From: JAAXKN01 sp036261625
Lineage (GTDB): Bacteria > Bacteroidota > Ignavibacteria > Ignavibacteriales > SURF-24
Direction of reading: 5' to 3'
Length of the DNA: 64,000 nt
Assembly (NCBI GenBank): GCA_036261625.1
Contig: DATAKL010000002.1
Coordinates: forward strand, 41,404 to 105,403
Shown here: piece by piece, positions 42,961 to 51,675 of the stretch
Layout: each line of letters begins with the position of its first letter
Position numbering within the stretch: position 1 is the stretch's first letter
The notes under the pieces: generated by a model
Database searches by the model: none
Told to the model about the DNA's origin: nothing
Seen by the model: only the letters and a program-made list of their open reading frames with translations
Made by a program: the position numbers and the translations under genes

Positions 42961-42991
42961 TTGACAAGTCCTGCCGGATTACTTACCTTTA
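42961..42991 (+). promoter_or_regulatory. Possible promoter of the response regulator gene
   Basis: TTGACA (42961-42966), a 17-base spacer and TACCTTTA (42984-42991), close to both the sigma-70 and the Bacteroidota TAnnTTTG pattern, 42 bases before the start codon. Confidence 0.45.
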
Positions 42992-43033
42992 TTTAAAATT
43001 TCATGATATGCAATTAATGTAAGAGGAACTTAA

Positions 43034-43417
43034 ATGGAGGTCCTGCTCATTGAGGATAATCCAGGTGATATATTATTAATACAGACTGTTTTTGAACAAA
43101 TAGATGATTTCAAAGTAAATTTTACTTCAATTACAAACGGGATGGAAGCGAGCCTTTACTTAATTCATACTGAAGAAACCCCGGATTTAATAATACTTGA
43201 CTTAAATTTGCCGCAGAAAAATGGTTTTGAACTGCTTAAGGAAATAAAGTCGAACAGAAAGTATTCTGAAGTTCCGGTTGTTGTCTTCACCTCGTCGAAT
43301 AATTCAGCCGATAAGAAGACTGTTATGGATCTGGGGGCGGACGCTTATATCTCTAAATCCATTGATCTTGATGAATACAAGAACCATGTGCTTTATTTTC
43401 TCAGTCTTGTAAAATAA
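43034..43417 (+). CDS. Single-domain response regulator (Rcp1-like)
   Basis: A 127-residue receiver with no output domain. Acidic pair E7-D8 (LLIEDNPGD), phosphorylated D56 in DLIILDLNLP, VVVFTSSNN, and K in AYISKSIDLDEY. It is the type found next to phytochrome-like PAS kinases, acting by protein contact. The large PAS kinase starts 97 bases downstream and is its likely partner. Confidence 0.92.
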   Translation: MEVLLIEDNPGDILLIQTVFEQIDDFKVNFTSITNGMEASLYLIHTEETPDLIILDLNLPQKNGFELLKEIKSNRKYSEVPVVVFTSSNNSADKKTVMDLGADAYISKSIDLDEYKNHVLYFLSLVK

Positions 43418-43513
43418 TAATCAACGCCTGAAAAATAAGTCGGCCGGCTGAAATCAACAGTCCGGCATCAGCAAAAACTAACCTGAATTATAATTTTTTA
43501 AGAAGGTAATACT

Positions 43514-46198
43514 ATGACAGGTGATACAGGAACCGGAACCTTTACCGGAATGAAAAACAGTCCGGAGCCCGGGGAAGACCGCCTCAGGTATCTTGCATCG
43601 CTTATTGATAATGTTTCCGATGCCATCTTCTCATTTGACAGGCAGAGGAAAATTACATTTTGGAACAAAAGAGCACAGGAAGTTTACGGATGGACTTCTG
43701 AGGAAGCTGTAGGGCGGAATGCAGCCGTCCTGCTAAAAGTTGAGATCGACGAATCTGAAAGGAATAAATGGCTGCTTAATGCTGAAAAGCATGGTGAGCT
43801 TTTAATAGAGGCCGTCCATTACACTAAGTTTAATGAAAAGATTGTTGTTGAATCTCACCTCCTTCCTGTTAAAGATCAATTTGGGGAAGTAACCGGCTAT
43901 ACCACAGTAAACCGCGACGTTACAGAACGCAAGAAGGCTGAGGAGGCACTTGAGGATGCTAAAAACAGGTACCTGTCGCTTTTTAATAACCGCACAAATG
44001 CCATAGCACACTGCAGAACAATAACGGATGAACAGGGAAAACCTGTTGATTATGAGATAATACAGATAAATGATGCCTATACGTTTATTACCGGAATTAA
44101 AAAAGAGAACATTGAAGGCAGGCATGCCACTGAAGTATTCCCCGGAATTGAGAATTTTTCCTTTGATTATATAGGCAATCTGGGTCATGTTGCCCTGGGG
44201 GGCGGGGAATTAAATACCGAGGTCTTCTTTGAGGCACTGGGTCAGTGGCTTTCAGTTTATGCCTATTGCCCTAAGGCCGGCGAGTTTACTGTCATATTTA
44301 CAGACATAACACAGCGCAAAAATGCCGAAGAGGCTTCAAGGCAAAGCGAAATGAGATTCAGAAGCACTCTCGATTTCCTGACAGAGGGGTGCGCAATTCT
44401 CGACTTCAACTGGAATTACCTCTATGTCAACGACGTCAATGCATCTCACGCCCACCGCAGCAAAGATGAGATGATAGGAAAAAATATGTTTGAGCTCATT
44501 CCGGGAGTGGAGAAGAGTGTGTTTTTTGAAGCATACAGGCGCTGCATGGAAAACCGTACCAGGGAGCAGGTTGAAGCGGCCTTTACATTTGAGGACGGCT
44601 CTGTATCCTGGTACGAAGCCAAGGCAGAACCGGTCCCGGAGGGTATTTTTGTCCTTTCTGCCGACATTACAGAACGCAAAAAGGCCGAGGAAAGACTCAA
44701 AAAAAGCGAGGAAAATTTCAGAACCCTTGCCGATAACATTTCACAGCTTGCATGGATGACTGATGAAATGGGAGGAATACTCTGGTATAATAAAAGATGG
44801 TACGACTATACAGGAACTTCTCTGGAGGAGATGCAGGGCTGGGGATGGCAGAAGGTTCATAATCCTGATCATTTAGACCGTGTCATGAAAAACTGGACCA
44901 AAGCCCTTTCAAACGGAGAAGCATGGGAAGATACTTTCCCTTTAAGAGGAAAAGACGGCCAGTACAGATGGTTCTTATCCCGGGCCCTTCCCATTAATGA
45001 TGAAAATGGAAAAGTAGTCCGCTGGTTCGGCACTAATACAGATATTACTGAGCGAAAGGAGATGGAAGAGAAACTCAAACTGAGTCAGTCCAGGCTGAAT
45101 GACGCCCAGAAACTTGCCCACGTGGGAAGCTTTTCCATTGATATTGCAACCGGGAAAATTGAAGCCAGTGAGGAAGCCTATAATATCTGCGAACTGGATC
45201 CGGCAGAAGGAAAACTCACACTGGATTTTATTACTTCCTGCTGGTATCCTGAGGATAAACCATGGGTTATTGAAGCTATTAAGGAAGGGATGAGTAACAA
45301 TAAGCTCATCAACTTTGAAAGCCGTATGCTCTTCCCAAGCGGTAAAGTGAAATATGTCAGTTATATAGCCCGGCCGTTAAATGACGCTATTGGAAAGCCC
45401 ATTAAACGCGTGGGAGCCGTTACCGATATTACAGAAAGAAAACTCCAGGAACTGGAGCTGAGGCGTACACTCGAAGAGCTTAAACGCTCAAACGAGGAAC
45501 TCGAACAGTTTGCCTACGTTGCATCGCACGACCTGCAGGAGCCTCTCAGGATGGTTTCGGCTTATACAAAACTCTTGGAAATGCAGCTGAAGGATAAACT
45601 GGATGAGAAGACAGCAAAGTACATGTATTTCGTCATCGATGGAGCCAAAAGAATGCATGCACTTATTCAGGACCTGCTGGCATTCTCCCGCGTTACATCT
45701 CCCAGGGAAACTATCAGCAGAACCGATCTTAACGACCTCATGGCTGAAATAATGAGGGATTTTCAGGTGGCAATTACAGACCATAGTGCCCAAGTTGAAA
45801 TTGCTGAAATGCCTGTGCTTTATTTAGACCCGACACAGGTAAAGCTTGTTTTCCAGAACCTGATACAGAATGCCATAAAATTTAAGGGGGCGGAAAATCC
45901 GTTTATTCAGATTAAGGCCGAGAAAAAGGAACATGAATGGCTCTTCAGCGTAAAGGATAACGGTATTGGAATTGATCCTGAGTTCCATGAAAGGATATTT
46001 GTCATTTTCCAGAGGCTGCATGAAAAGGAGAAGTATCCCGGAACTGGAATAGGGCTTTCCATATGCAAGAAGATTGTCGAGCGCCACGGGGGCAGGATAT
46101 GGCTTGATTCAAAACCGGGGGAAGGCTCCACTTTTTTCTTTACCATCCCGGATGGGGAAAGTGAGAAGCAGCAGGAAGTAAGAAGCAGCAGGAAGTAA
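43514..46198 (+). CDS. Soluble multi-PAS sensor histidine kinase
   Basis: An 894-residue kinase with five PAS domains, no membrane helix: approximately residues 25-140 (IFSFDRQRKITFWNKRAQ), 150-265, 275-390 (GCAILDFNWNYLYVND), 395-515 (ISQLAWMTDEMGGILW) and 525-640 (AHVGSFSIDIATGKIE). HisKA with FAYVASHDLQEPLRM and HATPase boxes NLIQNAIKF, DNGIGIDPEF and GTGIGLSICKK follow. The SHDLQEP core is shared with the kinases at 53319 and 55916. The 3' end contains a 17-bp tandem repeat. Likely signals to the receiver protein just upstream; ligands unknown. Confidence 0.88.
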   Translation: MTGDTGTGTFTGMKNSPEPGEDRLRYLASLIDNVSDAIFSFDRQRKITFWNKRAQEVYGWTSEEAVGRNAAVLLKVEIDESERNKWLLNAEKHGELLIEAVHYTKFNEKIVVESHLLPVKDQFGEVTGYTTVNRDVTERKKAEEALEDAKNRYLSLFNNRTNAIAHCRTITDEQGKPVDYEIIQINDAYTFITGIKKENIEGRHATEVFPGIENFSFDYIGNLGHVALGGGELNTEVFFEALGQWLSVYAYCPKAGEFTVIFTDITQRKNAEEASRQSEMRFRSTLDFLTEGCAILDFNWNYLYVNDVNASHAHRSKDEMIGKNMFELIPGVEKSVFFEAYRRCMENRTREQVEAAFTFEDGSVSWYEAKAEPVPEGIFVLSADITERKKAEERLKKSEENFRTLADNISQLAWMTDEMGGILWYNKRWYDYTGTSLEEMQGWGWQKVHNPDHLDRVMKNWTKALSNGEAWEDTFPLRGKDGQYRWFLSRALPINDENGKVVRWFGTNTDITERKEMEEKLKLSQSRLNDAQKLAHVGSFSIDIATGKIEASEEAYNICELDPAEGKLTLDFITSCWYPEDKPWVIEAIKEGMSNNKLINFESRMLFPSGKVKYVSYIARPLNDAIGKPIKRVGAVTDITERKLQELELRRTLEELKRSNEELEQFAYVASHDLQEPLRMVSAYTKLLEMQLKDKLDEKTAKYMYFVIDGAKRMHALIQDLLAFSRVTSPRETISRTDLNDLMAEIMRDFQVAITDHSAQVEIAEMPVLYLDPTQVKLVFQNLIQNAIKFKGAENPFIQIKAEKKEHEWLFSVKDNGIGIDPEFHERIFVIFQRLHEKEKYPGTGIGLSICKKIVERHGGRIWLDSKPGEGSTFFFTIPDGESEKQQEVRSSRK

Positions 46199-46211
46199 GA
46201 AGCAGGAAGTA
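46164..46211. repeat. 17-bp tandem repeat across the kinase stop codon
   Basis: Units of AGAAGCAGCAGGAAGTA at 46164-46180 and 46181-46197, then a third copy lacking three bases (46198-46211). The unit length is not a multiple of three, so copy-number change alters the C-terminal tail and stop. Confidence 0.85.
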
Positions 46212-46247
46212 AAAGCCCGGAGCCTTGTGCAAGGCCGGGCCTTTTAT
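46211..46247. terminator. Terminator with duplicated hairpin, copy 1
   Basis: AGCCCGG/CCGGGCC stem with an inner CCTT/AAGG stem, flanked by AAAA and TTTT. The first 30 bases recur exactly at 48412-48441. Confidence 0.85.
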
Positions 46248-46253
46248 TAGGGA

Positions 46254-46817
46254 TCAGCTTTTGATCCACTCATCTAATGTCATGACATCAGCCTGGCGCG
46301 GGAAGACTTTTGTCATCAGAACGCGGTGGACTTCCTCATCTCTGTCGGCACAGCAGTCGGAGAGGACTGTTATACGGTAGTCCTTGTCCGAAGCTTCACG
46401 TAAGGTGGACAGCACAACGCCACTTGTGACAACTCCCAAAAGTATAACGTGCTCTATTGCCTGTGCTCTTAATACCACCTCGAGATCGCTTCCTGTAAAA
46501 GCGCTCACGCGGCGCTTGGTTACAACAACATCGTCTTCACGCGGCGCGAGGGATGGATCAATCTTCATCCATTCCTCCGGGTTTTCCGCAGCCGGGCTGT
46601 TTTTGCGCGAGGCGAAGAACTTACTTCTTGTGCTTATTTCAGGAGCGCCTTTTCTAAAGCCCACCCTGACATAAACAACCGGTATTTCCTTTTCCCTTGC
46701 TGCTTGAATTGCCTTCCCGGCGTTTTCAATTACTCCTTTGGCACCGGGAAGATTGCCCAGGATTGCCGACTGCATGTCCATGACAAGCAGTGCTCTGTTT
46801 TCTGTATTCTGCTCCAT
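46254..46817 (-). CDS. Isochorismatase-family hydrolase lacking the catalytic cysteine
   Basis: A 187-residue member of the cysteine hydrolase superfamily. The catalytic Asp lies in LLVMDMQSAIL and Lys in DDVVVTKRRVSAF. The loop that usually carries the nucleophile reads LLGVVTSGVVLSTLRE, with Val where active members have Cys. The later ADRDEEVHRVLM is standard. Related proteins with the same loop are seen in other genomes (from memory), so this may be a subfamily with altered chemistry rather than a mutant. Substrate unknown. Convergent with the kinase gene. Confidence 0.8.
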   Translation of the reverse strand: MEQNTENRALLVMDMQSAILGNLPGAKGVIENAGKAIQAAREKEIPVVYVRVGFRKGAPEISTRSKFFASRKNSPAAENPEEWMKIDPSLAPREDDVVVTKRRVSAFTGSDLEVVLRAQAIEHVILLGVVTSGVVLSTLREASDKDYRITVLSDCCADRDEEVHRVLMTKVFPRQADVMTLDEWIKS

Positions 46818-47685
46818 TATAATCCATATTTTTGATATTAAAAATTATAATTTTTTTATGAAGTTGTGAACATGAAACCGAATAAAAATCCGGTTATTGA
46901 ACAAGGGAAATGCATAAAATTTAGTAATTCATTAATCCAATGAAATGTGATCATTTAGAATAGCGAATGCATAAAACCGCTACGCGCGGTTTATTAGGGG
47001 TGGGGCGATCCTTACCCAGGGTTCTTACGCGACTCTGGCCTTACGCGTCAACTTAAGGCATTTGACATAGCCTTTCTCTGAATTACTAATTGTGAGACAT
47101 TATTGTCACTGGCACGATCCAAAAAACTTCGTGAAAGCAGAGCATCTGGAATAGCGCATTTGGCAAGCCCCGATGAGGGGCGACTTGTTCATCCCGTTTA
47201 AATACAAATCGCCCCTTGTCGGGGCTCCGGGGGATTTGGGGGATCGGCTACCCGGGAGTTCCCTCACCCGCCAAAGGCGGGTTTGGTCCACGCCAGAGGC
47301 GGGCACGGCACTCCGGGCTATAAACAAAACGCCCCTCATCGGGGCTTTGTAATTTGGACGTTTATTGATGCATTCTTTTCATTGGCCTTTTGAAATCTAT
47401 TAAGTTGACGCACAAAGCCTTCAGGCGGGTTGCAACCCTTGGCTACAGACATGAAACGGCTACGCCATTTTATTGTGGGTAATTCAAATTGCTAACATTG
47501 CCTGGACTTTATTCCGTAATTCTAAAGTTGAAGCCTATAGCCCAAGTGGGGAACAAACCTTTATTTTGTTGCTTTTTTCCCATATTGGTTTAATTTTAAT
47601 AACAGTGATTTCAGGAGTCATGAAAATTATGCTCATCTGTGCATGAGCTGATAAATAAATATCTGCTACAAAATTAAGGAAAGAT
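46818..47685. other. 868-base gene-free region with palindromic repeats
   Basis: No supported gene. It holds several short inverted repeats: AAACCGC/GCGGTTT (46974-46992), and three units of GCCCC(N)GGGGC type at 47167-47181, 47210-47226 and 47330-47346. Phrases such as ACCCAGGGTT (47014) and GGGTTGCAACCCTTGGCT (47428) recur in degraded form. Two related segments, at 46971 and 47450, share ..AAACGGCTACGCC-like sequence. Such patterns accompany REP-type elements mobilised by tyrosine transposases in many Bacteroidota; no transposase is present here. Confidence 0.6.
47267..47317. repeat. GC-rich double-hairpin repeat, copy 2
   Basis: CCGCC-AAA-GGCGG hairpin, a spacer GTTTGGTCCACGCC, then AGAGGCGGGC and CTCCGGG. 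Similar in order and sequence to 31056-31105. Confidence 0.6.
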
Positions 47686-48393
47686 ATGAAACTCAAACCT
47701 GCTCTCTATATGGTCCTGATTTCAATAGCGTTATCCGTCCCCATAATGCCTCAGAGCGATGTGCATTTGTTCCAGGGCTTCTTAAAGGAAGCCTCAGTCT
47801 CTTCAGCCCCTTTTGTTTCCGGCTATCTTATTAATCACGGTAAGGGCTTACTTAATACCTGCGATTACAATCTTCATACAGGCTACCCACTGTCAAAATC
47901 CCTGGAGGCCAGAATATCATTCGGACCGGGCGGACTTGGGAAATATTCAACCTTTAAGACTGATGCCGCACTTTCAGGAATTTATAATGTAGTAAATTCC
48001 GGTTACCTGGTTTCTGCGGGGGCATTTGTAACTTTGCCCTTATCTGCAAATGTAGAGCCTACAAATGAGGGATACGGAATTTTCGGATCACTTAAAAAGC
48101 CCCTGACAGAAAAGATAAGCCTTACGGCAGATGCCGGAATTGACGTGAGAAACCAGAGCGCAATCTTTAAGGCGTTGTTTGCAAGTGCGGGCGCAGTTAT
48201 TAAGGCAAATGAAAAATTAGCAGTTATTGCAGAGGGGCAGTTCTGGGCAGAAGACGCAAACACTCTGATGATAAGCAGCGGGGCGGATTACAAGCTTCTG
48301 CCCGGAATCAGCCTCAGAGGTGTTCTGGGTTTTAATTTGTTGGATACAGGGGAAGATCTGAGGGCGCTCTTCGGGGCTTCTTACTCGTTCTGA
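47686..48393 (+). CDS. Exported outer-membrane barrel-like protein
   Basis: A 235-residue protein with a signal peptide (ends IMPQS). Mature part is made of alternating short beta strands (LEARISFGPGG, GYLVSAGAFVTLP, ISLTADAGIDV, AVIAEGQFWAED) and ends with ALFGASYSF, a terminal aromatic typical for outer-membrane insertion. No family recognised. Transcribed from beyond the repeat region and closed by the duplicated terminator. Confidence 0.7.
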   Translation: MKLKPALYMVLISIALSVPIMPQSDVHLFQGFLKEASVSSAPFVSGYLINHGKGLLNTCDYNLHTGYPLSKSLEARISFGPGGLGKYSTFKTDAALSGIYNVVNSGYLVSAGAFVTLPLSANVEPTNEGYGIFGSLKKPLTEKISLTADAGIDVRNQSAIFKALFASAGAVIKANEKLAVIAEGQFWAEDANTLMISSGADYKLLPGISLRGVLGFNLLDTGEDLRALFGASYSF

Positions 48394-48411
48394 ATTCTAT
48401 TATTTGCAATA

Positions 48412-48449
48412 AAAAGCCCGGAGCCTTGTGCAAGGCCGGGCTTTTTTTA
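48412..48449. terminator. Terminator with duplicated hairpin, copy 2
   Basis: The first 30 bases are identical to 46211-46240; here the T-run is longer (seven T's). It lies between two convergent genes. Confidence 0.88.
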
Positions 48450-48470
48450 TAACCTGTATTTATTAAGGAA

Positions 48471-49061
48471 CTACTTTGTCTGCTGGTCTCCGGAATTCTG
48501 ATCTGCGGCTGAAGGCTGCTGCTTTATGGTCGGATAAACAACGTTTTTGACCTTATCCCACCATTGGCGTTTGACCTGGACATACTTTTCCTTCTGTTGA
48601 TGGTTATCCATTGCATCTAAGATATCCTTATCAGCTTTTTGATCCGCCTTTTGGTAGTCCTGCATTAAGTCAGGGGCAGAATCAATATCACCGGCCATGG
48701 GCCTGATTGAACTTCCTGTAACGTCGCGCGCGCCGGGGTTATTTTCGGTGTTATTATTAGTATTGTTATTCATTGCAGTCTGATGTTTATCCAGATAATC
48801 CTTTCTGGCCTGAACTAAATTATCGCGATAGTCTATAAGGGCCTGAGTGATTTTGTCGGCCTGCCCGGTTGTAAGCCCAAGCTGCTGGGCAAGCTGGTTT
48901 GCCAGATTCTGCGCATCATTGCCGAATGAGTACATGCCATCCTGAGCAGAACCTGACTGATTTTGAGCGTTGTCCTGAGCATAAGCGGCAATATTGAAGG
49001 CAAAAAGCAGAGCTGTTAGAGCAAGAATTCTAATTATCATCAGATCTTTTATTTTATTCAT
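48471..49061 (-). CDS. Exported helical protein, paralogue A of a pair
   Basis: A 196-residue protein. Start ATG at 49061 has GGGAGGAAAAG directly before; an upstream in-frame ATG has no ribosome site. Signal peptide ends AAYAQ. The mature protein has LAQQLGLTTGQADKITQALIDYR, split as LAQQLGLTTGQA and KITQALIDYR, a low-complexity Asn run, DVTGSS, DLMQDYQKADQKADKDI and VKRQWWDKVKNVVYP. These last motifs are repeated in the gene at 50749. Resembles periplasmic Spy/CpxP-like helices in the L-x-x-x-Q pattern, without clear homology. Confidence 0.75.
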   Translation of the reverse strand: MNKIKDLMIIRILALTALLFAFNIAAYAQDNAQNQSGSAQDGMYSFGNDAQNLANQLAQQLGLTTGQADKITQALIDYRDNLVQARKDYLDKHQTAMNNNTNNNTENNPGARDVTGSSIRPMAGDIDSAPDLMQDYQKADQKADKDILDAMDNHQQKEKYVQVKRQWWDKVKNVVYPTIKQQPSAADQNSGDQQTK

Positions 49062-49180
49062 CTTTTCCTCCCTTTTCCTTTTTGAAACAGCTTTAACTAA
49101 ACCTGTGCAGGGAAATACCCTGTATTTTATATTAAATATCAAAAGCATAATTTTCAACATACGGGAAAGGGTAGTACAGT

Positions 49181-49208
49181 CAGAGTCCTGAAGTCAGAGT
49201 CCTGAAGT
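49181..49208. repeat. 14-bp tandem duplication at the M20 peptidase stop
   Basis: Two perfect copies of CAGAGTCCTGAAGT (49181-49194 and 49195-49208). The second forms the last codons of the peptidase. Confidence 0.85.
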
Positions 49209-50567
49209 CAGGCCCTTAATAAACCGGTACATGAATTCAATGCCGTCGTAGAATTCCTTCACTCCTATGCGTTCATCTTTTCCGTGCGCGCGCATATCAT
49301 CCATGTCCAGAAACATTCCGGATATGCCGTAGACAGGAATGCCCCATCGTCTGAAGTGCTTGCCGTCTGTGGCGCCGTTTGAGATAACCGGCGTAACAAC
49401 AACCCCGGGCCACATCGAAGAAGTAATATCCTCTACAAGGTTAAAGAGATCCTTTCTGATGGGTGAAAGAGGTGAAGGGAAAGATGCATAGGGACATGTA
49501 ATTTCAACCTGGCTATCTGCCGCAACCAGTTTAAGTGTATTCAGAACATCCGGAGCATATTCATCGGGAAGCATTCTGCAGTTTATGTTTGCTTCTGCCG
49601 TCTGCGGAAGGGCGTTATCGGCGTGACCTCCATGAAGAAGCGTTGCAACGCAGGTGGTGCGCATGAGGGCATTGTAGTAAGGATTTATCTGTGCAACCCG
49701 TTCGGCGGCATTAAGATCCGGGGGAGTTTTAAGGAGCGCCTCCATATCTTCCTTCACGCTTCCGTTTTCCAACAGAAGCGCGCGTTCAAAAAACATCCTG
49801 GTTGTTTCATTCAGCCTTATCGGGAAATTGTATTTTGAAAGCCTCAAAAGCGCCTCAGCAAGTCGGTAGATTGCGTTATCCTTAACAGGAAGGGAGCTGT
49901 GGCCTCCTTTGTTATGCACCCGCATGGTAAAATTTGCGAATATTTTCTCTCCGGTCTGAATTTCCATCAGTTTAGGCACGCCTGCAAAGATGCTGCCTCC
50001 GCCGGAATCGAGGTTTATAACGAATTCGGCATCAATTAAATCGCGCCTGTTTTCCAGGAGCCATTGTGCCCCGTTTGCGTTACCAGCTTCCTCGTGCTCG
50101 GTCAGTGCCGCAATAATGTCGCGTTCGGGCACAAAGCCCTCTTCTTTAAGACGAATGAGGTTGGAGACAATTTCGGCAGCCTCGCTTTTTATGTCGCTTG
50201 TTCCGCGCCCGTAGAAATACCCGTCCTTCTCAAGAAAAGTAAAAGGGTCACAGGACCAGTCGGTGCGCTCGGCCTCAACAACATCCAGGTGTACAATAAA
50301 AAGCACGGGAGGGTATTTGCCCCTTCCGCGCAAACGGGCAACGAGGTTCATGTTCCTTGGTGCGGGACCAGCCAGATGCAGATCGCTTTCCGGAAATCCT
50401 GCCTTCTTAAGGCGTTCATACATGGCCTCGGCGGCCTTTGTGCTGCCGTTTTTTTCTGTGGTATCTATGCATATAAGCTCACTGAATATATCGCGCGCCA
50501 GTTCCCGGTGAGGCGTGAGTTCTGATGAAGCCGGATTTATTTTTTCATTATCAGCTGATGGTTCCAT
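49194..50567 (-). CDS. M20-family metallopeptidase
   Basis: A 457-residue zinc exo-/dipeptidase. The ATG at 50567 follows CAGGAG by eight bases; earlier frame has no support. Metal and catalytic residues: FIVHLDVVEAE, GRGTSDIKSEAAE, ALTEHEEAGN and VINLDSGGGS; dimerisation domain with MRVHNKGGHSSLP, ending with a C-terminal DDMRAHGKDERIG. No signal peptide, so cytoplasmic. It lies between two paralogous exported proteins on the same strand, 132 and 181 bases apart; no functional link is obvious. Likely digests peptides or acylated amino acids. Confidence 0.88.
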   Translation of the reverse strand: MEPSADNEKINPASSELTPHRELARDIFSELICIDTTEKNGSTKAAEAMYERLKKAGFPESDLHLAGPAPRNMNLVARLRGRGKYPPVLFIVHLDVVEAERTDWSCDPFTFLEKDGYFYGRGTSDIKSEAAEIVSNLIRLKEEGFVPERDIIAALTEHEEAGNANGAQWLLENRRDLIDAEFVINLDSGGGSIFAGVPKLMEIQTGEKIFANFTMRVHNKGGHSSLPVKDNAIYRLAEALLRLSKYNFPIRLNETTRMFFERALLLENGSVKEDMEALLKTPPDLNAAERVAQINPYYNALMRTTCVATLLHGGHADNALPQTAEANINCRMLPDEYAPDVLNTLKLVAADSQVEITCPYASFPSPLSPIRKDLFNLVEDITSSMWPGVVVTPVISNGATDGKHFRRWGIPVYGISGMFLDMDDMRAHGKDERIGVKEFYDGIEFMYRFIKGLTSGL

Positions 50568-50748
50568 GATATCTCCTGAAAAGATCTGTTTTACTGATAA
50601 GAAAGATAAAGTAAAAATTTTTAAATTCACCATAATTAGGCAGGCCCGGGGAGACTGAGGCGCAAAATTCAACTGCCTGCGCAGGCAATTAATAACCGGG
50701 AAGCCTGATATTTGAGGCTTCCCGGTTTTTGAATGCAGTTAAATAAGT

Positions 50749-51321
50749 TTATCTGACTTTTACTCCTCCTGAATTCATATTTGCCGTAGAGAATACGACA
50801 TTCTTTACTTTCTGCCACCACTGACGTTTTACCTCTACGTATTTGACTTTCTGAGCATGGCTGTCAAACACATCCATAATATCCTCATCGGCCTTAAGGT
50901 CTGCTTTATGGTACTCCGACATCAGGTCACGCGTGATTGCCTCCCGGTTAGCTTTTCTGCTGCCTGTAACGTCGGGGTTGGGCGCCGTGCTGCCGGCGTT
51001 GCTGGAGTCTATCATGCTTCTAATAAAAGACTGTCTTGTTGAAGATATGCTATTATAATAGTCCAGAAGAATGTCCCTGATTTTAGAAGCTTTATCGAGT
51101 GAAAGACCTGTCTGCTGGGCCAGGCTGACGGCAAAGCGGGCGGCATAAAGGTTAAAGAAAGTGTCCTGCGCAGCGGAAATCACCTGTCCATGTCCTATTG
51201 AAGGTGTCGGGGGCACTGAGATTCGCGTTGAGTCCTGGCCGTAGGCAGCAAAGCCCAGTATGAGAATGAGGGCTGCAGATGCAAGGATTTTAACTGGAGT
51301 AATATTTATTGTTCTGTTCAT
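50749..51321 (-). CDS. Exported helical protein, paralogue B of a pair
   Basis: A 190-residue protein starting at the ATG at 51321 (AGAGGA upstream). Signal peptide ends AAYGQ. It shares with the 48471 gene: SLAQQTGLSLDKASKI, DILLDYYN, PDVTGSRKA, DLMSEYHKADLKADEDI and VKRQWWQKVKNVVF. Low-complexity tails differ. Function unknown; the conserved W-W tail and acidic helices suggest a shared partner or membrane-facing role. Confidence 0.75.
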   Translation of the reverse strand: MNRTINITPVKILASAALILILGFAAYGQDSTRISVPPTPSIGHGQVISAAQDTFFNLYAARFAVSLAQQTGLSLDKASKIRDILLDYYNSISSTRQSFIRSMIDSSNAGSTAPNPDVTGSRKANREAITRDLMSEYHKADLKADEDIMDVFDSHAQKVKYVEVKRQWWQKVKNVVFSTANMNSGGVKVR

Positions 51322-51675
51322 ATTTATTCCTCTATTTTTGTTTCTGATTTCTTTTATGAAGTCCTTTTGTTGTATGTACTGGAGACAATGCCTGTAAAAT
51401 TGCGTATAGCCATCAGATGATATTTCCCGAATTATAAAACCGGTAAAGCCCCTCAATAATTTAATTAACGATAAACCCCCATTAAAAAAAACCGCTTTTT
51501 AATACCCATCAAGCTCTATTGTTAATGGTCTCATATAGATTGGAAACAACCCATGAGAGAAATATTTATGCTTAATTGAATTTGAAAACCCGATTCTTTA
51601 TCTTTTGTGAAAAATCTTTGGCTTGTACCCCGGGGAGGGGAAGTTGAAGTTCACTTTATTTAGGAGAATCAGTAA
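51322..51675. other. Intergenic region, no gene seen
   Basis: About 350 bases upstream of both the paralogue B gene and the YdeI-like gene. AT-rich with an inverted repeat ATTAAAAA/TTTTTAAT (51481-51488 with 51496-51503). It must contain divergent promoters; none matches a consensus well. Confidence 0.5.

Noticed and set aside
46164..46211. Repeat cluster considered as a CRISPR-like array
   Set aside because: Units are 17 bp with no spacers and no cas genes; a plain tandem repeat.
47106..47339. 77-codon minus-strand frame in the repeat region
   Set aside because: Runs through palindromic repeats; composition reflects the hairpins, not a protein.
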